Translations under genes and position numbers: made by a program
DNA from: Scatophagus argus
Taxonomy: Eukaryota; Chordata; Actinopteri; Scatophagidae
DNA: 64,000 nucleotides
Reading direction: 5' to 3'
Assembly: GCF_020382885.2 (NCBI RefSeq)
Contig: NC_058493.1
Coordinates: 21,821,499-21,885,498 of the forward strand
In this document: positions 46,867 to 61,262 of the stretch, piece after piece
Position numbering within the stretch: position 1 is the first letter of the stretch
How the letters are laid out: each line of letters begins with the position of its first letter
The notes under the pieces: model-generated
What the model was told of the DNA's origin: nothing
The model's input: the letters and a program-made list of their open reading frames with translations, nothing else
Databases searched by the model: none

Positions 46867-46889
46867 TATATATATATATATATATATAT
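46867..46889. repeat. (TA)n microsatellite
   Basis: About 11 TA units in intergenic DNA. Confidence 0.95.
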
Positions 46890-49079
46890 GCTTAACCATG
46901 ATGAAAAAGTTGTATGTTTACTCAGACATCTATAGGGACAGATAAGTAGAAGTGCAGCAGAGAAACTTAATTCTTAGTCCACCCAGGCAGATAAAGTTGC
47001 CCCAGAGGTGTTTGGCTTAACTTAACATTTGCCTTTCACTTTTATCTAATTACACTCATTTTATATTCACGTATGGACACTTAAGGGCACGAAGCAGTGC
47101 TTGTCACTGGCAGAGATCCTGCTGCAAGTCCTGCTGGAGATTTATAAAGTGAAGCAAAATCCAAATCCCATCAGGGTGCAGGGAAGCTCTTAAAGCATCA
47201 GATGTCTCTCCCTTATTTCCTCTGCTGGTGGGATTAAGGTTTCATGCTGGTGTTGTGTTTCAAGCTTCTTCTGATGTTCCTTGAAAACTCCACTCATTCT
47301 TATCTGAATAATCAGCTCCAGTAATGATTTCTTGTCCCCCTAATCACCCAGTTTGGTTGTTACTAATTAATAATACTAATAATAAATGTGTTTTAAATGT
47401 GTAATAATAAATGTGTTCTAAACTGTCTTTTTGACTGACAGGTGAGATTTCATGTACTATTTGAATATAACTGAATAAATTAAAAAAGGGTGTATTGCAT
47501 CTGTTCAAACTGAATTTTTGACCCACTCTCCTTCAAATGCATCAAATATCCAGTAGGTCGATTCCATTGTTTGTTTGAGTCATTTTTCAAAAAGCTTTAG
47601 TAGTGACGTCTCTCTGTTTGGAGCCACAAAATGAACAGTTTTCAAATTGAACCACTGGGAAGCTGTCAACCAATCACAAACAGAGCTGAATTCAATGAGG
47701 TAACCCAGTCAGCAATAATGATTCAGCAAACAATAAACCTAGTCCACTTTGAAGGAAAAATAATGACATGCCTGTTTTCTGTATTGTTTCCTCTTTGATG
47801 AAGTCATTGCTCACATCAGATCCTTTATTGGTGAACATATACCTGCTAAAGACTCATTGGAGGCTATATTCAAACTGTGTCAGCAATAATAGAAGAAGCG
47901 AGATAAAGACCAATGCCACCAGATTTACAGACTACACAAATAACATGTACATTATGTAGATTTACTCTAAAGGAGGTAAAAACGAGTTTAGTCCATCATA
48001 AGGATGCATATCCTGAATAAGACTGCTGAGTGTATTGAATGGTGTTGAGGTAGCAAAAGGTCCTGTGGGTGTGGAACGGGAGGGACTGAGGAATGTGTTT
48101 AATTATCTGTCCCTTCCTCCTCCACTGAGGTATTAGAAAATTTGAAATCCCCCCCCCCCCGGCACCCTCAAAATGCCAGCTGACCTGTCTGGCCGGTCAG
48201 TGAGGCCAGTAACCTTTCCGGGTGAGATTTTATGAGCTGCTCTGCTTGATTGGCAGCTGTATTAGCTTGGGTACAGGCATTCAAATTCACCCACTCTACC
48301 AAGCTGATTTAAACCATGTAACAAGATGACTGTTCTATTTGATATCAGGCAACAACTGTCTTACAAGAATACATGAAAGTAAAGCAGACAAGCTTTTTCA
48401 CTGCTCCAGTGATGGTGTGGTTGGGCTTGGAGTTTGTGGCTCCTTGGGGAATAATGAAATGCTTGCATGTTGAAATATGAGACTGCACACAAACATCACA
48501 GCTGCTTTCATTCTTTGTAGAATTAAAAGAGAAATGCTGTATATTATTTCAGGGCTGCGTTTTTATGACACTGATACTGCAAGTGCCTGAAAGCAAGGCC
48601 AGGCTACAACCTGATGCTCAGTTCGATTTGAAAACACATTGCTGATTACTGCAAAAAAAATAATTACTGCAAAAATTGGAATCTTTTATGCGGATTCAGT
48701 TTTATTTACAAAAGGCATTAGATTTTGTGTAAATGCTTTATATCTTATTATAAAACATGGTCCATTTGAAATATTCCTGCTGTCAAAACTGCATATGTCC
48801 CACTTGCAGAGAGCATAGAAAAAATGATAGGCTACATAATTAGTTAACCCTTATATAGATGTAAATGCGGTAATCGATATGTGACAGCTACATCTGCATT
48901 GATATAATCAGGTCAACGTCCTGTGGGCTGAATAAGTAGGTACTACATGTTTTTTATTATTATTATCATTAATAATACTAATATTAGGAGCAGTAGCAGC
49001 AGTAGTAGTAGTAGTAGTAGTATGGAAGGTAATGGCTGTGGTGCCCTCTTGTGTCGCAATCTGTCCATTAACAGTCTGG

Positions 49080-49217
49080 CTACAACAATAGACGTCATCA
49101 GTGCGACGGAAGTAGTTTTTCTAAAAAAAGACATTTCTGGCTGATTCATTGTAGCCAGTTGGTTTCGACTGAACACAGAAACAGACTTTACTGAACAACC
49201 GAAATATTTGACAACAG
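49080..49217 (+). promoter_or_regulatory. psmd14: psmd14 promoter and non-coding first exon
   Basis: A GACGTCATC CRE-like site (from 49091) and an ACGGAAGT ETS-type site (49106-49113) lie just upstream. A donor ACAACAG|GTAAGT ends at 49217. It would join the acceptor TCTGAACAG before 50041, eight bases before the ATG. A (TAG)n repeat lies at 48990-49021. CRE and ETS sites are common at housekeeping promoters. The exact start site is not determined. Confidence 0.5.
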
Positions 49218-50048
49218 GTAAGTTGCCTTACAGCGTTAACACACACACAACACAGCCTGTAGCTTTTATAAAATACGGCGAGACAGAATCAGCGTTGTTA
49301 ATTTCTTGCTGTTTTTTATTGTGCGAAATGACAGAGGCTAAGCATGAGTAAGCTAGTAGTACGTACCAGTTTGTGCTAATTAATATACCGAGTGATTTAA
49401 TATCACTAGATTCGTATTTTTATAGCTAAAACAAAACAAATGACAATCTAAATCAAAGTTCAATGCGTTCTTGTCCGGCTTTTTATGTTATGTTTTTGCT
49501 ATTAAGGGCAAATTAGCTAGCTAACTAACGGAAGCTAACTCGCGATTTGGTTGCTGTATTTAGCTTTAGCCTCAAACACACTTGTAGTCTCCTAAATCGA
49601 AAACAACAGCATCAGATCTCAAAGGACACTACATCAACATAATTTATACTAGGTCGTAATTTCAGCACAAACTTAGGTTTGCAGACAATTTAAAAGTTGA
49701 TATAATGTTAGTTGTTCAAGCCAAAATTGAGCTAATGTAACGTTACGGTGACACATAAAAAATATACTCGTGTAAATACAGCGTTAATATCTAGTCTGTC
49801 CTCGGTAAGCTCAATTGTTCAATCCTAGCACTTCTCTATACAAATGCACACACTCTAACTATCTTCCATTTCAAAAATAATACGTCTTGAATACTGCTTA
49901 AGTATTTTTGAATTTTTGCTGAATCTGTCCTAAACTGATTATTATTACTGTTATTATTTAAATTCATTTTTTATGTGATGGGTTTGTTGAAGGGCTGTAT
50001 AGTGTGAAGGCAGGCTAATGTCTTGATTGTGTCTGAACAGATCCTGAT

Positions 50049-53313
<3,265 letters not shown>

Positions 53314-53366
53314 TGGCCATCTGTGTATAACTGTTAATATTGCAACCCATGTTTTCTTTTATATAA

Positions 53367-53372
53367 AATAAA
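53367..53372 (+). terminator. psmd14: psmd14 polyadenylation signal
   Basis: AATAAA about 55 bases beyond the TGA, followed within 30 bases by GTGTCTGG/TTTG GU-rich sequence. This gives a very short 3'UTR, which fits a housekeeping gene. Confidence 0.8.
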
Positions 53373-56300
53373 TGTATGTATGAAATGAAGGCCTGTGTCT
53401 GGTTTGAGTCAGGCAGTATGGGACCTTATTTTACCAAGCAGCAGGTTAATTCTAGTGGTTCACATAACTTTGTTTCTGTGAACCAAATTATAGTATTTCA
53501 ATATTTTGCACCTGCACCAATATTTTAGACTAATACATAATTCACAAATATCTACCTACAAAAAACATGTATGTGGAATTTTTGTTACATGGACAAATTC
53601 TTAAAAACAAGAAAACTTCCCTGTTTTGGTTGGTCTTAATGCAAAGCAATTTTACATCAGTATTATAATAATATATTGATGTAACCCCCATCAGAACCAC
53701 CAGATGGTGCAAGAACTGCAAGTTACATGGACAAAAAAACAGGAAAAAAAGATTATCAGTCTTCATCTTCAGTTTCAGATAAGCTTGGTCATTCCAGTTG
53801 AAAGTGATACTTTATACAGCATTTAAGTTCAGTTACTGTTCCAGAGTTAAACAGACTTATTGAGGTGATCCTATTGTGGCGTCTAATATCAGCTGGCAAT
53901 ACAATACTTATAGGAAAATAACGCTAATTATGCTGCCAAAATATAATATCTTCTGTACTGCGTCCACAGTAAACTAAAAACACTTTGAGATCACTGTTGT
54001 CACACAATGCTTCCTCCAGGATGTAATCACAGGCAGATAGAAAACATGAGCACATAGTTAAGAGTAAAAGGATATTGAGTGATGAGAGCTTTTTGGCTTG
54101 TTAAGAGGAAAAGGAAAAAGGCTGATCAGCAGGAGTGAACTCAGCCCCTCTTTTTTTGGGTTTTTGTATGTCAAGTTATGCCTTGGTTTGCAATGTTGCA
54201 ATGTACAGTTGACAGATTTAGAAGTGAGCAATCAGCAGTGACGACATGAAAGACCTTTATTCCTGTTTCCTCTGAACTGCAAACATTGTAATCCTGCTTT
54301 CAGAATGGAGTAGTTCAAAGCCACGTTGATGTACATACCTCAGTTTGGAATGATAGTATTTGCAGATGATCAAGAATAGCAAAAGTGTTTTCTTGTGAAA
54401 GGAGCCATGTACTCAGCAGAAGCTGGACCTGAAAGCCCACTTTAATACAGAGGAAGGAAAAAACAGGATCTCAGTTAGAGATGCAGCTCCTATTGCAAGA
54501 ACTCTAGTGACAGCAGAGAACATGGACCATATGGTCTTTCTCCACCCCATCCAGTATACACTAACTAGACAGAGAGTTATGCCAGATGTGGCCCCCCTCC
54601 CCCGTTAATTTGACCTTAAGAGTCTTCAGGTTACATAATTTCTGTTCTTGGCTTGAGTTTTAACAACCCACTCAGGACAAAACTAGCTTTCTCTTTCTCA
54701 AAAATGTGAATATCTAGATCTGTGAGATGAAACACCTCACCTAATGGAATTATGGGTGCGTGTGACCGTGTGGACCCCGCTGTAATTTATAAGATAAATT
54801 CATAACTTAAAAACATAGCCAAGAAATATAAGATTCATACAACAGCCGACCGGGTTATATAGATGTATCAACACTGCAATTTATTGAAGCACTGATTTTC
54901 AATCTTAACTGTTTTTAGTTTGTCCTTATAAAATGACTATCAAGTTGCCATCAAATGTATCTTTTTAATAAGAATAAGAAGTAGAAATGCTCGTAATGAA
55001 GATCCATAAGGCTCATGTTAATGCTTGATTAAGATTATGATCAAGTCCAGCAAATTTAGTTTCTATCGCTTTGTATGCACAAGGTATCAATAACACAGTA
55101 TGAAAGTACTCAGTTAAAGGCACATGTCCTGCATTCAAAATTCAACTCAAATAAAAGTATGAGAATTTTGGCTACTTCTGTATGAAATGTAGAAATATTC
55201 ACCTTGCAGAATGCTTTCAGTGACTTTACTGGATCGTTGTCACTGATGCACTGCTGCATAAGCAGCATCTTAACCGCATTAAGTCTTAAAAAGCTCATTT
55301 GTATTAATTTGCGTACTTGTGTCCCCTCAGTTGTGTGTTTAAAGCGCCGAGTCATCACACAGTATTTTCATTCTAGCCAGCTGAAATCATGGAGACTTTT
55401 TTGGAGACAAGGCCTACCCTGTTTGAAATGTCAGACGATGTCTCACTGAGATTACAGACCCAGATGAAACTGCCAGTCGTCCTGCATAGAAGCCGTATGA
55501 GAGAGCAGCAGCAGCAACAGCACAATGTTATCATTCTGGAGCCATGATAAGAGACATCACCTGAGAAAACATTAGAGTCACACATCAGTTTGATCGAGTT
55601 TTTTCGTGCTCAGTCTCTTTGTGAAAGTAGGATAAGTCTCAACGACGTCTTCTTCTCCTTAGATGAGTCTAGATGTTTACTGCCACTCTGTTTGTGAGTG
55701 CATTTAACCAGCTGATCACTTTGGTTCTTCTGGAGACTCAGTGATGCCTAAGTTGTGGTCAGACATCTTTCCACCAGAACAAATCTATCAGTCCTTTCTC
55801 CTACTCGATGATGGCCCAAAGGAGAACAAACTCTTCTCATGCCCCTTCACGGCACTCATTTTCAAACAACTATGATGCTGCCTGCTTTCCTCTTGTGTCA
55901 AACCACTTCCAAGCAGATGAGTTAAAGGGGGAGGCTGTAAACAAGACAGGGGTTTTAATAAATGCTGGTGCTGTTTGGTGTGGTTTTAAGAGGACAGATC
56001 ACTCCCATGAGGCCATGGCCAAGTGCATAACACTGCCCCGCCTCAGTGGACGGGAGCCAGAGGATGACAAATTTAAGGCTTTTTAATTGTGTGCTCTCAC
56101 AGACATTCGGTTAAGAGAGCTACAAAATGTGAACAATAACAACATGAAATATGCAGCTAAGCCAGTTTTTGTTTATGTGAAGTGCTGATAATTCTTAGTT
56201 GCTGAGTCAGAGTTTTTTGAAGTGAAGAGGCGCAGTGCTTTCAAATCCAAAATGATCTGCTTGAGAACCTTTCTCTCTTTGAATTTATAAGTTCATGCAT

Positions 56301-56504
56301 GACTTTGTAAGCAGCTGCTGACATAACACTCTCACGTCACGGCCCATCTATTAGCTGCTTTTGATCATGTTGCATGATCTTCACCATCAGATGATGTTTT
56401 TAGCCATGCTGAGGGCGTGGCACTTTTAATGTTTGCCCAGAATTTTGTATAGACGTTTGTGGTCCTGACTTTTGCGATCATCTAACTTTTTCTTTACCAC
56501 CACT

Positions 56505-56850
56505 ACAAGGTTTTGGTTGTGGGTGAAATTTCTCAGCAACTGATGGATTGCTATCAGATTTGGCCTACACATTAGCAAGTTGATATTAGCATTTTCCCAC
56601 TCTGGATAAACTTTGTCATCCTAACACTTTTCATCTATTGACACTTGACAATGACTTCACCATTGACAAAATTTTATTGTGTTTTGGTTTATGAGGAAAT
56701 ACCTGCAAAACCAACTACTCTCCCAACAGCTTTAACTATGCTTTGTGTTTTGTGCTGATTAGCGAATGTTGGCATGCTAACATTGTTAACATTATACCTC
56801 CTCAATGTCAGCATTTTAGTATGCATGCAAGCTCTGTCGTACCTAAATAC
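56505..56850 (+). repeat. Dispersed percomorph-type repeat, copy A
   Basis: Landmarks in order are GTGAAATTTCTCAGCAACTG, TTGGTTTATGAGGAAATACC, TGCAAAACCAACTA, TGCTGATTAGCGAATGTT, GCATGCTAACATTGTTAACA and TTATACCTCCT. The second half matches copy B at 60985 (TTTGCAAAACTAATGACATT, AACACTAATTAG, AACATCAACATGCTC). An upstream part of the same family appears at 27640-27965 (TTTCATGGGAATC, TTTCACCAAAAGTCAAAAAC). Confidence 0.6.
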
Positions 56851-56891
56851 ATGACTCTAGACTGTTGTTAAATCTACATGAATGAGAAGTA

Positions 56892-57384
56892 CACTACATG
56901 GACAAAAGTACTGATGGGGCTGTTTTTCAGAGGATGGGCTCGGGCCCTGACTTCCAGTGAAGTGAAATCTTAATGCTTCAGCATACCAAGACATTTTGGA
57001 CAATGCAATGCTTCCTGTGGCAGGAGTTTGGGGGAGGTCCTTTTCTATTCCAGCATGACTTTTGCAGTGCACAAAGCAAATAAATACATGGTTGGATGAG
57101 TTTGGTGTGGAAGAACTTGACTGGCCCACACAGAGCCCTGACCTCAACCCCATTAAAAATCTTTGGGATGAACTGAAACAGAGACTGTGAGCCAGACCTT
57201 TTGGTCCAACATCAGTGTCTGACCACACTATTGATCTATTGCATGAACGGGCAAAAATTCCCACAGCAACACAAATCTTGTGGAAAGGCTTCCCAGAGGA
57301 GTGGAAGCTGTTATAGCTGCAGAGGTGTATCTAAGTATTTTAGCATGCAATGTCATTGAAGTCCTTGTTGGTGTAATGGTCAGT
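56892..57384 (+). mobile_element. Tc1/mariner-type transposon relic
   Basis: The left end CACTACATGGACAAAAGTAC, preceded by TA, resembles the terminus of the element at 27969. The internal part still translates to DWPTQSPDLNPIKNLWDELK, the conserved Tc1/mariner catalytic-domain signature. A TGA follows two codons after ELKQ, and a TAG appears after EEWKLL. The catalytic core upstream is mostly missing: about 490 bp remain of an element that should exceed 1.2 kb. The element is defective and long dead. Confidence 0.8.
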
Positions 57385-58485
57385 AATGGACAGCCAATAA
57401 GTGGAACTTTCTTTTATGACCTTCTCTCTTTCTTGTGTCCAGAAGTTTGGGTTTGAGTGTGCATGCTATTAGAAAGTGTGAGTATTTCTTGTGAGTAGTT
57501 CATCTTTGCATATGTGAATTTTTACATCAGTTAATAGTGCACATCTGGAGGAGTATCTCTTTGGAGTGATGAACACAGACCAGATCTGCTTTCAAACTTC
57601 CCTTTGGACCTCTCAGTGCATGTATTCCACCTTTCCTCACTTCCCATTAAATGTGACCAAGCACAGTTAGTATCAATTGCTGGGGCATTTTAGTGTAATG
57701 CAGTTTGCCAGACAGCTGTTTTATATCAGCTTAGAGACTGACTCCCTTCTTGTGTACCCTGCCTCATCTGTCAGAGTGCCCTTAACCTGCAAAGATCTCC
57801 AATCTCTCAGCACATCTGTTCAGCCAAGAAATAAACAGATCTACATTCTCAGCTTAGTTCAGCTCAGGGTTGGAGGGTGGTTCGTGCCCTCAGTGTTTTC
57901 TGGCAAATGGTAAGCTAATGTATACAGCATATGAAAAATGGTGCCTACTGCTGCAAAGAATATGGAATGTGGACCATTTGTTTTTAGCTCTGAATCAAAG
58001 CCAGAAGCAGACAGAAGAGTTTGAACAGTCGGTAATCGTCTGTAGAGCTACATATGACAAAACTCAAAGTAGGTGGCGGCGTAGTCATGCGGCTTCTAAC
58101 GTGCTTGTTCACTTGCATTTCACTTCACTAATACTTGTGTTATGACTTGCTCCTTAAAAGGGGTGAATGAAAGCAAGAGGATTTACTGCAGCTGTTGTAC
58201 CAGGCAGAATATTTTATATGGTTAGCAGCGTATGAGGAGCGAAATGAGAAGGAAATACAGGGTGTGGTCATATGAAAAGGTTAAAAACACATCGCTAACA
58301 AGAAAAAAGGGGAAAAAATACTTTGAGAAATGTTGATCCAATTGCTAAACATAGGGAGCTGAAAAGTTCTTTCTCATTATTCTTCTTATACACAAAGAAG
58401 TTATGGGAACCTCTGAACTGTATTTGGTGAAGCAGAGTAACAATAGAGCATTTTCCTGACCAGCGGGTGTAAAAGTCACAATACA

Positions 58486-58527
58486 AAGAGAGAGAGAGAG
58501 AGAGAGAGTGTGTGTGTGTGTGTGTGT
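58486..58527. repeat. Compound (GA)n(GT)n microsatellite
   Basis: About 11 GA units run directly into about 9 GT units. Confidence 0.95.
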
Positions 58528-60984
58528 CCTTGTTGTGGCCTTTTAAGACAGAGTGACCTGCTCTGACCCCCACCCAAAGAAATGATTCATGCATGTACGC
58601 ACAATTGAAGAGTTAAACTTCCCGATCGAAAATGGAATAGAAACAGAATCAGAAATGAATCAACCTTGTTTGTCTCAGCTCAATGTCCACTTACTCGCTT
58701 GTTTTGAAGCTTTCAATCTTATTGCATTGTCTTTGTCTTCGCACCTTAAGTTGAGAGCTGAGTTTTTTGGGTTTTTTTTGTTTGTTTTCAATTGTCAACA
58801 TCAAGAATGAACTGTCGAGCTCAAAATTAGTAGCCTGTTTTGTTGTTATCTGCTGTGAGTCCATGTATTGAAAGACCTGTCAGTCAGTCTGGGACCGATA
58901 GCAGGTACCTGTCCTGTGTTTTAACTTTCTCTGGTGGTGCCATTCTTTGTTTACATAAGAATCACAGTTGTATGTTAAAAGTTTGGGTTTACGCCTGTAC
59001 TTGTTGAGGAAGAGTTTGGGGGTTAGCCGTTATATGTACAGATGCCATGGGGAGAGATCCTTTGCAGCCTCTCTAATAACTTCTTTGGGGCTTATACTGA
59101 CATTTAATTTAAAGTTTTTTTTAGATTTCATTGGTTTTTTGGTTTAACTAATAGCATGTTGACATTTCAGCTCTGCAGTTTTTTTTGAAAACTAAATGTT
59201 TTATGCAAATGTCTTGTATGACACAAAGTCTGAAGAAAACATTTCAGATGCGAGTTCTTCTTGCATCTTCGGCACTTTGATGGATTCAGGAGGATTGGTA
59301 GATAAAAGTGAAGAAACCAACTGAACGTGTGAACAGTGAGTGCGCACTTTGCGATTTGGAGATCTCAATTATCCATATTTTTGTGCTGTTCTTTTAAGTT
59401 TTTAGATCAAATGTTTTCTTTATTTGTTTGCATATGTGCTTACCTTGCGGGGTTAATGAGGTAATCTGAAGTGATCAGAACTGAATCATCCTCTACAGAT
59501 AATTTGATGCAGCGGTGAGGATGGGAAACTCTTTGTCCTCTGGACTGTGTCAAACTGTTATTTTCTGGGAAAAGGACAGATGAAGACTCCATTTGTTTTC
59601 AAGCATGTGCAAAGAAGCTCGGGTTCGGCAGGGAAGGCCAGTGGCCAAAATTCAAAGCTGTAGCCACTCAGGGTGTCTACTGACCTGCCATTTCTTACAA
59701 TTATGTGAAGTCGTTTCTGCCAATGTTTGCCCTCTTTGTATATGTTATGCAATGAAGCCATATGCTTCCAATCCACAAGAGAGAGTCAAGAGCAAATAAG
59801 CGAGCGAGTTTAGCAGAGCTGCTTATCTTCAAAAGCACAGATAAACATATCAGGAAATAGCTCACCCCCATCAGAGTGTTTGTTTAAAGGTGTCTCTTGA
59901 GATATTGGACAGATAAATGATGGACGGCAAGAATATGATAACAGACAAGTACACAAAGGCCATTCGGGCCTGTGCAGGACATGCAATTTAAGCATCAGTG
60001 ATGAGTCACTCCTTCATGTTTTTATCATGAAGCAAGGTTCTTTGGAAAGCAGAGAAAACTTTAGAGAATAAATGAGCTCACTTTGTCCCCCTGGAGAGAT
60101 GTTTTTGCTCATTTGTGTTTTGAGTGCATGTCCTCATGTGGGTTTCCTCACTTATTGAACCTCAGAGCCTTTGCTTCTGTGGTTGCAGTAATGACAGTTA
60201 CACCATGCCGTGGTGTTGTGATGTTGCTCGTTGCCCAGGACTACATTTCCACTCTTCCACTCTGTAATGTTACTCAGTGGTCTCGGAATGATGATGTCAC
60301 TGCCCGCAGAGTTTCCACCACAGCAGAGGGCCTGCAGAAATGAAGCGAGTGTGTGTGTGTAAGTGTAAGTAAGGTGCAATCATACCGGCTGCGTTTGCAC
60401 AGTGCTGTTTTCATTGGTCTAGTCTTCAGGGACTCACCGTCTGGGTCAGTGTCATTTAAGTCAATAAGGACCTCTAGCATACTTCTCCACACACAAACCC
60501 AACATTAAGCAGCTCTCCATTTCATAGTATATTTACTCTTTTTTCCTGTAATTTATGGTTACATAACACATTTTTCTTCTCAGAATGGCAGTAATGACAT
60601 ATGAACAGTGGTTTGCAGAGGGGAAATGAAAAGAGTGGCAAAAACAACTTTTAAATTCAGTATTACATGCATGAATGTTACTACATAATTGAGTTTGAAG
60701 TATTCAAGATTTAAGTTAAAGCTGCAGTCTGGATCTTTTTGTCACCACAGACTCACTTGTGTGAACTCATCTGGAAATTGCATGAATGTAACAGACATTC
60801 ATTTGTAAGACCGACACTGCAGGTTTAATTCTGGGGAAGCCTTACTGTGTTGGAAACATATTCTCAGTAGGTGGAGTCAAGCAGCCATTCTGGTTTGTCT
60901 CCACCACTTTCCTGTAATGTAAATAACGTAAAAGAGCATCATGGAAATGCTTTAACTTTGATCTCCCAGCATCACCAGGCTATC

Positions 60985-61262
60985 TTTTCATTCCATCCAA
61001 GACTTCAGTTTGCAAAACTAATGACATTACCAATAGCCTGAGATGTAGTTTTTGTTTAACACTAATTAGAAAAAAGCGTGATAACCTAACATGGTAAAAA
61101 TAGTAAATACGATAACTGCCAAACATCAACATGCTCTGTGATTGTGAGCGTGTTTGCATGGTGGTATTAGCATTTAGCTCAACATGCAGCTGTGCTTAGT
61201 TACAGTAGACTACAGCCTCACAGAGCCACTAGCATGCCTGTAGGTTTGTAGTCTTGTTACAA
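60985..61262 (+). repeat. Dispersed percomorph-type repeat, copy B
   Basis: TTTGCAAAACTAATGACATT, AACACTAATTAG, CATCAACATGCTCTGTGATT, TTAGCATTTAGCTCAACATG and CTACAGCCTCACAGAGCCAC occur in the same order as in copy A (56505) and extend it to the right. There is no coding capacity. Confidence 0.6.

Larger units (their letters stand above)
44919..49140. other. Divergent rbms1-psmd14 intergenic region
   Basis: About 4.2 kb between the rbms1 ATG (leftward) and the psmd14 first exon (rightward). Immediately upstream of rbms1 (45000-45420) the DNA is richer in GC and CpG and probably holds its promoter and 5'UTR. Further on are (CA)n at 45471-45499 and (TA)n at 46867-46889. I see no exon of a third gene, including TANK. 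Confidence 0.55.

Noticed and set aside
55808..56086. 92-codon plus-strand frame downstream of psmd14
   Set aside because: No recognisable domain, no conserved splice context and unremarkable composition. A chance frame is the simplest reading.
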